Source of the DNA: Streptomyces asoensis
GTDB taxonomy: Bacteria; Actinomycetota; Actinomycetes; Streptomycetales; Streptomycetaceae
Direction of reading: 5' to 3'
Assembly (NCBI RefSeq): GCF_016860545.1
Contig: NZ_BNEB01000003.1
Location: 1,612,001-1,676,000, forward strand
DNA: 64,000 bases
This document shows, in pieces, positions 32,661-40,917 of this stretch. The translations under genes were made by a program, and so were the position numbers. Position 1 is the stretch's first letter. Each line of letters begins with the position of its first letter. The notes under the pieces were generated by a model. The model saw only the letters and a program-made list of their open reading frames with translations, was not told the DNA's origin and searched no databases.

Positions 32661-33321
32661 CGCCACGCTGCACGCGACGGGACGGAACCCGGACGACTTC
32701 GCGGTCCAGATCGCGGACCAGGTCGAGAGCTTCCTGGTGGCCGTCACCGAGGTGGCGAAGGGTGACGAGCCGGGCTCGGCGGTCCCCTTCCTGCTGCTGG
32801 AGGTCTCCCAGCTGCTCCTGGCCGGCGGCCGGCTCGGCGCGCACGAGGACATCGTCCCCGACGAGCGCTACGAGCCCGACCCGGGTTTCGAGCCCGACGC
32901 CGACGAGCTCCGCGAGAACCTGGCCCGGCTGCTGGAGCCGGTGGACGTCTACTCGGAGGTCTTCGACCCGTACGAGCCCCGCAAGGCGCCCGTGCCGGCC
33001 CGGATCTCCGACGACCTCGCCGACGTCATCGCCGATCTGCGCCACGGCATGGTCCACTACCGCGCGGGCCGGGTCACCGAGGCCCTGTGGTGGTGGCAGT
33101 TCTCCTACTTCTCCAACTGGGGCTCCACCGCCTCGGCGACCCTGCGCGCCCTGCACTCGGTGCTCGCGCACATCCGGCTGAACCAGCCCCTGGAGGAGCT
33201 GGACGGTCTCGACACCGACCAGAGCACGCTCGGCGACGAGACCCTCGAGTTCGAGGCCGGCCGGGTCATGGCGGAGGAGATCGGCGAGCGGCTGGGCGTC
33301 CACCCGGCGAACCGGGGATAA
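32653..33321 (+). CDS. DUF5063 family protein
   Basis: 222 aa; ATG inside the recR end (ATGTCTGA overlap). Acidic, soluble, helical protein conserved after recR in actinobacteria. Landmarks: FAVQIADQVESFLVAV, SQLLLAGGRL, YEPDPGFEPDADELRENLARLL and the aromatic ALWWWQFSYFSNWGSTASATLRAL near residue 143. Function unknown; the fixed operon position suggests a role with RecR or in DNA metabolism, but no catalytic motif is visible. Confidence 0.88.
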   Translation: MSDATLHATGRNPDDFAVQIADQVESFLVAVTEVAKGDEPGSAVPFLLLEVSQLLLAGGRLGAHEDIVPDERYEPDPGFEPDADELRENLARLLEPVDVYSEVFDPYEPRKAPVPARISDDLADVIADLRHGMVHYRAGRVTEALWWWQFSYFSNWGSTASATLRALHSVLAHIRLNQPLEELDGLDTDQSTLGDETLEFEAGRVMAEEIGERLGVHPANRG

Positions 33322-33395
33322 CGGGGGCCACCGGCCACCCCGCCCGGGGCCGCGCGCCGACCCGGCTCCGGACAGCCCTCTCTCCCGTTCCCCGC

Positions 33396-34238
33396 TCAGA
33401 CGGGGACGGCCGCGCCCGTGACGGCGATGCCGGTGTCCCTTCCCTCGGGGACGGAGACCGTGAGGAGGCTCGGGCGTCCCATGTCCTCGCCCTGATGGAT
33501 CGTCAGGGTCGCGGGTACGGGGACGAGTCCGAGTTCGCGCAGGTACCCGCCGAGGGCGGCGGCCGCCGCTCCGGTCGCCGGGTCCTCGACCACACCGCCG
33601 GGCGGGAACGGGTTGCGGGCGTGGAAGACGGTGGGCGACTCCCGCCGGACCAGGTCGATCGTGGTCCAGCCCCGGCGGGCCATCAGCGCGGTGAGCGCGG
33701 GCATGTCGTAGTCGAGGTCCGCCAGGCGGCCCCGGTCGGCGGCGGCCAGCACCGGATGCCAGGCGCCCGCGTAGGCCACCCGCGGCGGCAGCGCCGGGTC
33801 CAGGTCGCCGGCCGACCAGCGCAGCGCGGACAGCAGTTCGGCCAGGTCGGCCTCCGCGAGGGGCTCGGTGCGCGGCGCGACGCTCACCAGGGTCGCGCTG
33901 GTCGTCCCGTCGTCGGCCACGGTGCTGGTGACGGGGACGACGCCCGCCCTGGTGTGCAGGATCAGGGGCCCGGGGCCGTGCCGGTCCGCGTGGGCGACGG
34001 CGGTGGCGATCGTCGCGTGTCCGCAGAAGGTCACCTCGGCGAGCGGGCTGAAGTACCGCACCGACAGGGTGCCGTCGTCACCGGGCACCACGAACGCCGT
34101 CTCCGAGTAGCCCACTTCGGCCGCCGTCGCGAGCATGGCCGCCTCGTCGGCGCCGGTGGCGTCCAGGACGACCCCCGCCGGGTTGCCGCCGGCCGGGTCG
34201 GTGGTGAAGGCCACGTATCGCAGTACGTCCATCGTCAT
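33396..34238 (-). CDS. PhzF family isomerase-like protein
   Basis: 280 aa from ATG 34238 (or ATG 34232). Diaminopimelate-epimerase fold: GGNPAGVVLDA near residue 17, catalytic Glu in VGYSETAFV near 45, FCGHATIATAVA near 72, and DPATGAAAAALGGYL near 220. The family includes PhzF (phenazine biosynthesis) and many enzymes of unknown substrate. No phenazine genes are nearby, so a stand-alone isomerase role is more likely. A perfect inverted repeat covers its start codon, implying control by a repressor. Confidence 0.9.
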   Translation of the reverse strand: MTMDVLRYVAFTTDPAGGNPAGVVLDATGADEAAMLATAAEVGYSETAFVVPGDDGTLSVRYFSPLAEVTFCGHATIATAVAHADRHGPGPLILHTRAGVVPVTSTVADDGTTSATLVSVAPRTEPLAEADLAELLSALRWSAGDLDPALPPRVAYAGAWHPVLAAADRGRLADLDYDMPALTALMARRGWTTIDLVRRESPTVFHARNPFPPGGVVEDPATGAAAAALGGYLRELGLVPVPATLTIHQGEDMGRPSLLTVSVPEGRDTGIAVTGAAVPV

Positions 34239-34260
34239 GGTGTACCTGTCTACACCATGA
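34235..34260. promoter_or_regulatory. perfect palindrome over the PhzF-like gene start
   Basis: TCATGGTGTA-CCTGTC-TACACCATGA: perfect 10-bp arms and a 6-bp spacer. It overlaps the ATG of the minus-strand gene and lies 98 bp before the small membrane protein on the plus strand. TGGTGTA/TACACCA half sites resemble GntR-family operators. No regulator gene is adjacent. Confidence 0.6.
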
Positions 34261-34357
34261 CCTGGGGAGCACGCTCCCTCGTTTGCGCAGGTCCGGGGCG
34301 GGATCGTTGGTCTCGCAAGCGCGAGCCCCGTTCCGGCGTCCCGAAGGAAGTCCCGTC

Positions 34358-34546
34358 ATGAAGGCCCTGCTCCCCTCCCGTCCCGTCCTGTGGTTCCTCT
34401 TCCTCTTCAACCTCATGGTCGCCGCCGCGGCCCCCTTCGTGATCGACGGAGCGCAGGGGGTGCTGACGGCGGCCGGCATGGGGGCCGTGTCCCTCGGGGC
34501 CGGCGCGGGCCTGGTCCGCGACCGCAGGGCGAGGCCCGCCTCCTGA
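34358..34546 (+). CDS. small two-TM protein, 62 aa
   Basis: ATG 34358 with GAAGGAAG upstream; an in-frame upstream extension lacks a site. Two hydrophobic stretches (LWFLFLFNLMVAAAAPFVI and GVLTAAGMGAVSLGAGAGL) joined by a DGAQG turn, with a basic C-terminus. No family recognised. Divergent from the PhzF-like gene and therefore possibly under the same palindrome. Confidence 0.65.
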   Translation: MKALLPSRPVLWFLFLFNLMVAAAAPFVIDGAQGVLTAAGMGAVSLGAGAGLVRDRRARPAS

Positions 34547-34677
34547 CGAACAGGGCCGCCGTTCCCGGGAATTGGCGGTGCCCTGTACGCCCGCTGCACC
34601 GGCGCTGCACGGGCGTTGACCGGCCGGACGCGAGGCTTGGGTCATTCCCAGGAGCTCCAAACCGCACAGGAGTTGCG

Positions 34678-35175
34678 ATGACCCGCAAGACCCGCATACG
34701 CGCCGCCCTCGTCACCACCACCGCGGTCGTCACCGCCACCGCGGTGTCGGCCGGCGTCAGCGCGGCCGGTCCCGAGAAGTCCTCCGAGCCCACCAGGAAG
34801 CAGATCGCCGCCCTCTTCGACGGCTGGAACGCCGCGCTGCGGACCGGCGACGCCGAGACGGTGGCCGACCGGTACGCGGACGACGCGGTCCTGCTGCCCA
34901 CCGTCTCCAACCGGGTGCGCACCGACCGCGCGGGCATCGTCGACTACTTCGAGCACTTCCTGCTGAACAAGCCGGTCGGCAAGAAGGTGCGGACGATCAT
35001 CAACGTCCTGGACCGCGACTCCGCCCTCGACACGGGCGTCTACGCGTTCACCCTCACCGACCCGGTCACCGGCGCCAAGCGCGTCGTCGAGGCCCGTTAC
35101 ACCTACGAGTACGAGAAGCGCGGCGGTGTGTGGAAGATCGTCAACCACCACTCGTCCGCGATGCCCGAGGGCTGA
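34678..35175 (+). CDS. secreted SnoaL/DUF4440-like protein
   Basis: 165 aa from ATG 34678 with CAGGAG upstream. Signal peptide of about 30 residues (MTRKTRIRAALVTTTAVVTA, then Ala-rich ending near SAAG). The mature part is a SnoaL-like/CaMKII-association fold: IAALFDGWNAALRTGDAETVADRYADDAVLLPTVSN, then VDYFEHFLL and a beta-rich end with RYTYEYEKRGGVWKIVNHHSS. SgcJ/EcaC-type proteins of this fold bind small ligands; activity unknown. Its stop abuts the stop of the opposite-strand kinase gene. Confidence 0.85.
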   Translation: MTRKTRIRAALVTTTAVVTATAVSAGVSAAGPEKSSEPTRKQIAALFDGWNAALRTGDAETVADRYADDAVLLPTVSNRVRTDRAGIVDYFEHFLLNKPVGKKVRTIINVLDRDSALDTGVYAFTLTDPVTGAKRVVEARYTYEYEKRGGVWKIVNHHSSAMPEG

Positions 35176-36546
35176 TCAGCCCGTGCGCGGGGCCGCCCGG
35201 AGCGTCACGCGCACACACAGGCCGCCCCCGGGCGCGTCCGCCAGCGCCACCGTCCCGCCGTCGTCCGTCACCAGCTGCCGGACGACGGCGAGGCCGAGTC
35301 CGGACCCGGAGCGCCCGGTGAGACCCTGGCCGCGCCAGAAGCGGTCGAAGGCACGGGACTTCTCCGCGTCGGACATGCCGGGGCCCTCGTCGGCGACCGA
35401 CAGCACCACCTGGTCGCCCTCCGGCTCCGTCCGCACGGTGATCCGCCCGCCGTCGGGCGACACCTCCAGGGCGTTGGAGAACACGTTGTCCAGCACCTGC
35501 TCCAGATGACCGGGGCCGGCCATCACAGACGGCCGGTCGTCGACACCACTCCCCCTGAGCGCGATGGTGACTCCGCGCTCGTCGGCGGCCGGCCTCCACA
35601 CCGACAGGCGCTCCGCCACGATGTCGGTCAGCGACAGCGGTTCCGCCGCCGTCACCTTGGCCTCGGCCCTGGCCAGCACCAGCAGGCCGTTGACCAGCCT
35701 GCTCATCCGCACCACCTCGGCCGTGGCCTGCTCCACGTCCTCCCGGACGAACGCGTCGTCGACACCGTCGGCGATGTTGTCCAGGGAGAGGCGCAGCGCC
35801 GTCAGCGGGGTCCGCAGCTGGTGCGAGGCGTCCGCCACGAAGTTGCGCTGCGAGGCGATCAGCGTGTCGAGGCGCTCGCCCGCCTGGTTGAGCGTGCGCG
35901 CGAGGGTCTGTGTCTCCTGGGGGCCCGTCACGGGGGAGCGGGCGGTCAGGTCGCCGTCGCTGAACTTGCTCGCCATGTCGTTGAGCTGGCGCAGCGGAAG
36001 GGTGATCCGGCGGGCGACGGCCGTGCCGATCAGCGCGGCCACACCGAGCACCGCCACGGCGAGGCCGGCCCGGAATCCCCAGATCGTCCACAGCCTGTGG
36101 GTGAGTCCCGAGGTCGAGGAGACGATCCGGACGGCGCCGACGACCGCGGTGCCCTCCTGCGCGGGGACGGTGATCACCAGCTCGCGGCCCCAGATGAGGT
36201 CCGAACCCCAGTCGGTGGTCGGCCGGCCCTGCTCCAGGGCCCTGGCCAGCGCCGCGTCCCGGTCCGGACGCGGCACACCGGCCGCGCACCCGCCGGCGGC
36301 CGTGACCTGGACCTCGTCCTTGCCCTTCGTCTCCGCGGCGTACGCGCCGGCCATCTTCTCCAGCGCCCGGCAGGAGGCGGGGTCGCCGTTGCCGAGCAGC
36401 AGCGCCATGGTGGTCGCCTCGCGCTCCATGGAGACCTCGGTGTCGCCGCGCAACTGGGCGGTGAGGGTGAACGCCACCGGCACCGTGAACAGCAGGACGG
36501 CGACGGCCACCAGCAGCACATAGCTGCGGATGAGCTGCCTGATCAT
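35176..36546 (-). CDS. sensor histidine kinase, EnvZ/PhoR-like
   Basis: 456 aa, ATG overlapping its regulator stop (ATGA). One N-terminal TM (about 8-28), an extracytoplasmic loop with two Cys (ASCRALEKM and GGCAAG), a second TM (about 160-183), HAMP (RITLPLRQLNDMASKFSDGD), HisKA with ADASHQLRTPLTAL (His near 240) and HATPase (NVFSNALEVSP; DEGPGM; GLGLAVVRQL). Outer-loop Cys residues could form a disulphide. Last gene of a two-gene operon. Confidence 0.93.
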   Translation of the reverse strand: MIRQLIRSYVLLVAVAVLLFTVPVAFTLTAQLRGDTEVSMEREATTMALLLGNGDPASCRALEKMAGAYAAETKGKDEVQVTAAGGCAAGVPRPDRDAALARALEQGRPTTDWGSDLIWGRELVITVPAQEGTAVVGAVRIVSSTSGLTHRLWTIWGFRAGLAVAVLGVAALIGTAVARRITLPLRQLNDMASKFSDGDLTARSPVTGPQETQTLARTLNQAGERLDTLIASQRNFVADASHQLRTPLTALRLSLDNIADGVDDAFVREDVEQATAEVVRMSRLVNGLLVLARAEAKVTAAEPLSLTDIVAERLSVWRPAADERGVTIALRGSGVDDRPSVMAGPGHLEQVLDNVFSNALEVSPDGGRITVRTEPEGDQVVLSVADEGPGMSDAEKSRAFDRFWRGQGLTGRSGSGLGLAVVRQLVTDDGGTVALADAPGGGLCVRVTLRAAPRTG

Positions 36547-37253
36547 GACGCCGGGCCGCCCGGGCCGGGGGCGGCCCCGCCGACTATCTCCAGCCGGAAG
36601 CCGACGCCGCGCACCGCCTCGATGGCGACGACCCCGGCGAACTTCCGGCGCAGCGCCGCCACGTGCACGTCCAGCGTCTTCGTCGGCCCGAACCAGTTCG
36701 CGTCCCAGACCGCTTCCATGATCTGCTCGCGCGACATCAGCGCGCCGGGCTCCTCGGTGAGGAAGGACAGCAGGTCGTACTCCTTCGGCGCGAGCGCGAC
36801 CTCCCGGCCGTCCACGTGGACGCGGGCCGCCTTGCGGTCGACGGTCAGCCGGGACCCGTACCGCTCCGGCCCGCCGGGCGCGGCGCCCGGCCCGGTACGC
36901 GGCCGCACGCGCCGCATCACCGCGCGTATGCGGGCGATGACCTCCCGGACCCCGAACGGCTTGGACACGTAGTCGTCGGCGCCCAGCTCCAGGCCGACCA
37001 CGCGGTCCGTCTCGTCGCTGCGGGCGCTGATCACGATGATCGGCACGTCACCGCGCTCGCGCAGCGCCTTGCAGACGTCGAGGCCGTCGGTGTCGGGAAG
37101 ACCCAGGTCGAGCAGGACGACGTCGTAGGGGCCGGGGTGGGCGAGCGCGGCGCCGCCGGTGGTGACCCAGTCGACCTCGAAGCCGTAGCGCCTCAGTCCG
37201 CGTCGCAGCGACTCGGCGACCGGTTCGTCGTCTTCCACCAGGAGTACGTGCAC
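36543..37253 (-). CDS. OmpR/PhoB-type response regulator
   Basis: 236 aa from GTG 37253. Receiver 1-120 with EDDEPVAES near 7, phospho-Asp near 50 in VVLLDLGLPD, Ser/Thr in IVISARSDE, Lys in YVSKPFG; C-terminal winged helix (about 140-225) with KEYDLLSFLTEEPGALMSREQIMEAVW and KTLDVHVAALRRKF. No Shine-Dalgarno is visible; the sequence CACTATCGTGCGGCT just before GTG could hold a -10 box, so a leaderless mRNA is possible. Coupled to the kinase gene. Confidence 0.94.
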   Translation of the reverse strand: MHVLLVEDDEPVAESLRRGLRRYGFEVDWVTTGGAALAHPGPYDVVLLDLGLPDTDGLDVCKALRERGDVPIIVISARSDETDRVVGLELGADDYVSKPFGVREVIARIRAVMRRVRPRTGPGAAPGGPERYGSRLTVDRKAARVHVDGREVALAPKEYDLLSFLTEEPGALMSREQIMEAVWDANWFGPTKTLDVHVAALRRKFAGVVAIEAVRGVGFRLEIVGGAAPGPGGPAS

Positions 37254-37481
37254 AGCCGCACGATAGTGCTTGAAACTTAATTCACAGCTATCACTTCGGC
37301 GACAGTGGGAAGGGAAGATCCGACGACGGGCGTCCGGGCCTCCCTCCGGCCTCTTCCGCGGGTCTCCACGAGTCTCACGATGCGGTACCCGGGGGGCGGA
37401 ATTCGGGCGCTCGTTAGACTGAGCCGACCCGCAGTACAAGGGCGTATGTGCGGAAACAGACAAACTGAGCGAGGAGCGCAC

Positions 37482-38768
37482 GTGGGCCTTGTCGTGCAGA
37501 AGTACGGAGGCTCCTCCGTAGCCGATGCCGAGGGCATCAAGCGCGTCGCCAAGCGGATCGTGGAAGCGAAGAAGAACGGCCACCAGGTGGTCGTCGTCGT
37601 TTCCGCGATGGGCGACACGACGGACGAGCTGATCGATCTCGCCGAGCAGGTATCCCCGATGCCCAGCGGCCGGGAATTCGACATGCTGCTGACCGCCGGA
37701 GAGCGGATCTCCATGGCCCTGCTGGCGATGGCGATCAAGAACCTGGGCCACAGCGCCCAGTCGTTCACCGGCAGCCAGGCAGGCGTCATCACCGACTCGG
37801 TCCACAACAAAGCCCGGATCATCGACGTCACGCCGGGCCGCATCCGGACCGCGCTGGACGAGGGCAACATCGCCATCGTCGCCGGGTTCCAGGGTGTCAG
37901 CCAGGACAAGAAGGACATCACCACGCTGGGGCGCGGCGGGTCCGACACCACGGCCGTCGCCCTCGCCGCCGCGCTCGACGCCGAGGTCTGCGAGATCTAC
38001 ACCGACGTGGACGGCGTGTTCACCGCCGACCCGCGCGTGGTGAAGAAGGCGCGGAAGATCGACTGGATCGCCTTTGAGGACATGCTGGAGCTCGCGGCCT
38101 CCGGCTCCAAGGTGCTGCTCCACCGCTGTGTGGAGTACGCCCGCCGCTACAACATCCCGATCCACGTCCGCTCGTCCTTCAGCGGACACGAGGGCACGTG
38201 GGTCAGCAGTGAGCCACTCAAGACACAGCAGCAAGGGGACAAGCCGGTGGAGCAGGCCATCATCTCCGGTGTCGCGCACGACACCTCCGAGGCCAAGGTC
38301 ACGGTCGTGGGCGTGCCGGACAAGCCGGGCGAGGCGGCCGCGATCTTCCGGACGATCTCCGACGCCGAGATCAACATCGACATGATCGTGCAGAACGTCT
38401 CCGCGGCCTCGACCGGCCTCACGGACATCTCCTTCACGCTCCCCAAGGCCGAGGGCCGCAAGGCCATCGACGCCCTGGAGAAGAACCGGTCGGGCATCGG
38501 CTTCGACTCGCTGCGCTACGACGACCAGATCGGCAAGATCTCCCTGGTCGGCGCCGGGATGAAGACCAACCCGGGCGTCACGGCCGACTTCTTCAAGGCG
38601 CTGGCCGACGCGGGTGTCAACATCGAGCTCATCTCGACCTCCGAGATCCGCATCTCGGTCGTGACCCGCGCCGACGACGTCAACGAGGCCGTGCGCGCCG
38701 TGCACACCGCCTTCGGGCTGGACTCCGACAGCGACGAGGCCGTCGTCTACGGGGGCACCGGCCGCTGA
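37482..38768 (+). CDS. ask: aspartokinase (alpha subunit reading)
   Basis: 428 aa from GTG 37482 with GAGGAG upstream. Phosphorylates aspartate, first step to Lys, Thr, Met, Ile and diaminopimelate. Kinase domain 1-245: VQKYGGSSVADAEGIKRVA, FDMLLTAGERISMALLA, TLGRGGSDTTAVALAAAL, CEIYTDVDGVFTADPR. Two ACT domains follow (265-420) for feedback by Lys/Thr: VTVVGVPDKPGEAAAIF and ISLVGAGMKTNPGVTADFF. Stop overlaps asd by 1 bp. An internal start gives the beta subunit (separate entry). Confidence 0.98.
   Translation: MGLVVQKYGGSSVADAEGIKRVAKRIVEAKKNGHQVVVVVSAMGDTTDELIDLAEQVSPMPSGREFDMLLTAGERISMALLAMAIKNLGHSAQSFTGSQAGVITDSVHNKARIIDVTPGRIRTALDEGNIAIVAGFQGVSQDKKDITTLGRGGSDTTAVALAAALDAEVCEIYTDVDGVFTADPRVVKKARKIDWIAFEDMLELAASGSKVLLHRCVEYARRYNIPIHVRSSFSGHEGTWVSSEPLKTQQQGDKPVEQAIISGVAHDTSEAKVTVVGVPDKPGEAAAIFRTISDAEINIDMIVQNVSAASTGLTDISFTLPKAEGRKAIDALEKNRSGIGFDSLRYDDQIGKISLVGAGMKTNPGVTADFFKALADAGVNIELISTSEIRISVVTRADDVNEAVRAVHTAFGLDSDSDEAVVYGGTGR
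38247..38768 (+). CDS. aspartokinase beta subunit, internal in-frame start
   Basis: 173 aa from GTG 38247, which has AAGGGGAC 8-15 nt upstream and reads VEQAIISGVAHDTSEAKV. It contains only the two ACT domains. Actinobacterial class II aspartokinases are known alpha2-beta2 enzymes whose beta chain is made this way. The internal site here is strong, so this is likely, though not proven by sequence alone. Confidence 0.65.
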   Translation: MEQAIISGVAHDTSEAKVTVVGVPDKPGEAAAIFRTISDAEINIDMIVQNVSAASTGLTDISFTLPKAEGRKAIDALEKNRSGIGFDSLRYDDQIGKISLVGAGMKTNPGVTADFFKALADAGVNIELISTSEIRISVVTRADDVNEAVRAVHTAFGLDSDSDEAVVYGGTGR

Positions 38769-39826
38769 TGGCCGACAAGGTGCGGCCGACCCTCGCGGTC
38801 GTCGGGGCGACCGGCGCCGTCGGCACGGTCATGCTCAGGATCCTCTCCCAGCGGGCGGACATCTGGGGCGAGATCAGACTCGTCGCCTCGCCGCGCTCGG
38901 CCGGCCGCAAGCTGGCCGTGCGCGGCGAGGAGGTCGAGGTGGCGGCCCTGTCGGAGGAGGTCTTCGACGGGGTCGACGTCGCCATGTTCGACGTGCCCGA
39001 CGAGGTCGCCGCGCAGTGGGCGCCGATCGCGGCCGCCAAGGGCGTGGTCGTGGTGGACAACTCCGGCGCCTTCCGGATGGACCCCGAGGTGCCGCTGGTC
39101 GTCCCCGAGGTCAACGGGCACACGGTGCGCAACCGGCCGCGCGGGATCCTCGCCAACCCCAACTGCACGACGCTGTCGATGATCGTCGCCCTGGGCGCGC
39201 TGCACGCCGAGTACGGGCTGCGCGAGCTGGTGGTGTCGTCGTACCAGGCGGTCAGCGGGGCCGGGCGGGCCGGGGTGGAGACGCTCCGGCGGCAGATCTC
39301 GCTGGTCGCCGGCACCGAGCTGGGCACCGGACCGGGCGATCTGCGGCGGGCGGTCGGCGACGCCACCGGTCCCTTCCCCGAGCCGGTGGCGCTGAACGTC
39401 GTCCCCTGGGCCGGGTCGCTGCGCGCGGACGGCTGGTCCTCGGAGGAGATGAAGGTGCGGGACGAGTCCCGCAAGATCCTCGGGCTGCCCAAGCTGCCCG
39501 TGGCGGTGACCTGCGTCCGTGTCCCCGTCGTCACCACGCACTCCCTCACCGTCCACGCCCGCTTCCAGGACGAGGTGACGGTGGAGGGCGCCCGCGAGAT
39601 CATCGCGACCGCGCCGGGTGTCGTCCTCTTCGACAATCCGGCCGCGGGGGAGTTCCCCACGCCCGCCGACGTGGTCGGCACCGACCCGACCTGGGTGGGC
39701 CGGGTGCGGCGGGCCCTCGACGACCCGACGGCGCTCGAACTGTTCGTGTGCGGGGACAACCTGCGCAAGGGTGCGGCTCTGAACACCGCGCAGATCGCGG
39801 AGTTGGTGGCGGCCGAGCTGTCCTGA
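38768..39826 (+). CDS. asd: aspartate-semialdehyde dehydrogenase
   Basis: 352 aa; ATG overlapping the ask stop (TGATG). NADPH-dependent reduction of aspartyl phosphate to the semialdehyde. N-terminal Rossmann VVGATGAVGTVML, catalytic Cys near residue 133 in ANPNCTTLSM, SSYQAVSGAGRAG near 157, and CVRVPVVTTHSLTVHARF with the active-site His. Ends followed by a hairpin. The ask-asd operon is standard for actinobacteria. Confidence 0.97.
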   Translation: MADKVRPTLAVVGATGAVGTVMLRILSQRADIWGEIRLVASPRSAGRKLAVRGEEVEVAALSEEVFDGVDVAMFDVPDEVAAQWAPIAAAKGVVVVDNSGAFRMDPEVPLVVPEVNGHTVRNRPRGILANPNCTTLSMIVALGALHAEYGLRELVVSSYQAVSGAGRAGVETLRRQISLVAGTELGTGPGDLRRAVGDATGPFPEPVALNVVPWAGSLRADGWSSEEMKVRDESRKILGLPKLPVAVTCVRVPVVTTHSLTVHARFQDEVTVEGAREIIATAPGVVLFDNPAAGEFPTPADVVGTDPTWVGRVRRALDDPTALELFVCGDNLRKGAALNTAQIAELVAAELS

Positions 39827-40215
39827 GGCGGCCCGGCGGCCGACCGGGAAGCGCTTCCCGCGAGGAAATGCGCTGGCCAGAGCTTGACGGCTTTGTAGGA
39901 TCTTCGAAGCAATGTGAGCCGGTCGACGGTCCGAACCACTTGTATCGGACACCTTTGACGTCCGAAGATTTTTCTCCCCGCTCTCCGCAACCGTGCGCAG
40001 GGCGGGGAGCGTCTTTGCGGTCACCCCTCGGGGTGGCGCAGACGTGTGAACGATCACAGCGTTCGGGGACGCGGTGATCCGGGCGTGGGGACGCCCGTTC
40101 ATATGGCATACAGGGGAAGAGCGGGACACATGAGACGGGTGCGCGTGGCCTTGGTCGACGCAGAAGTGACACCGGACGCGTACAACCCCCACGGGGGGAA
40201 GTGTGTCCAACTGGC
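39827..40215. other. long intergenic leader before the sigma-factor gene
   Basis: 389 bp without a supported gene. Holds the ask-asd terminator (39974-40009), an AT-richer patch near 39890-39975 with a TAGGAT box at 39896, and a CATATGGCATACAGG segment near 40101 that may be a -10 region. A 64-codon ORF from ATG 40131 is open but has no good site and overlaps the sigma gene in another frame, so it was not called. Confidence 0.5.
39974..40009 (+). terminator. ask-asd terminator
   Basis: CTCCCCGC and GCGGGGAG arms around a 20-nt loop, followed by CGTCTTTGCGG, 148 bp after the asd stop. A run of T (ATTTTTCT) precedes the stem, so it could also terminate minus-strand transcripts. Confidence 0.65.
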
Positions 40216-40917
40216 GTGGCAGAGGTACTCGAACTCCCAGTGGCGCCCCTCGGCGCGGCCCTGCGGCCGCCGCGAGCCGTACTCCGACCCCGTACGCCCG
40301 GCGCGTCCGGCGGCATGCCGGTGATCGCGCCCATGCCCGCAGCGCGGCCCTCCCGCATACCCAGCCAGCGCGACGGCGCCGACACCGCCGAAGCGGCCTC
40401 CGCCACCGAGAACACCGTGGCGGCCGGTACCACCGTCGACCACCTCACCGAGACCTACCGGGCGCACTACCGTTCGCTGCTCGGCCTCGCCGCACTCCTC
40501 CTCGACGACACCGCGTCCTGCGAGGACGTCGTCCAGGAGGCCTTCATCCGGGTCCACTCCGCGCGCAAACGCGTCCGCGACCCCGAGAAGACCCTCGCCT
40601 ATCTGCGCCAGACGGTCGTCAACCTCTCCCGCTCCGCCCTGCGCCGCCGCATCCTCGGCCTGAAGCTGCTCTCCAAGCCGATGCCGGACATGGCCAGCGC
40701 GGAGGAGGGCGCCTACGACCAGCTGGAGCGCGACTCGCTCATCAAGGCGATGAAGGGCCTCCAGCGTCGTCAGCGTGAGGTCCTCGTGCTGCGCTACTTC
40801 GCCGACATGACCGAGGCCCAGGTCGCCGAGGCCCTCGGCGTCTCCCTCGGCTCGGTCAAGGCCTACGGCTCCCGGGGCATCGCCGCCCTGCGCATAGCCA
40901 TGGAGGCGTCGGCGTGA
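40216..40917 (+). CDS. ECF sigma factor, SigE-type (SigE family in actinobacteria)
   Basis: 233 aa from GTG 40216; GTG 40201 would add five residues but abuts the GGGGGGAA run. About 75 extra N-terminal residues, Pro/Ala-rich, precede region 2 (YRSLLGLAALLLDDTASCEDVVQEAFIRVH). Region 4 is LQRRQREVLVLRYFADMTEAQVAEALGVSLGSVKAYGSRGIAAL. Directs RNA polymerase to a small regulon. Overlaps the next gene by 4 bp (GTGA), whose membrane product may be its anti-sigma factor. An internal ATG (40315) could give a form without the extension. Confidence 0.9.
   Translation: MAEVLELPVAPLGAALRPPRAVLRPRTPGASGGMPVIAPMPAARPSRIPSQRDGADTAEAASATENTVAAGTTVDHLTETYRAHYRSLLGLAALLLDDTASCEDVVQEAFIRVHSARKRVRDPEKTLAYLRQTVVNLSRSALRRRILGLKLLSKPMPDMASAEEGAYDQLERDSLIKAMKGLQRRQREVLVLRYFADMTEAQVAEALGVSLGSVKAYGSRGIAALRIAMEASA

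Noticed and set aside
40131..40324. 64-codon ORF upstream of the ECF sigma gene
   Set aside because: No good ribosome binding site, no recognisable family, and it overlaps the sigma gene out of frame.
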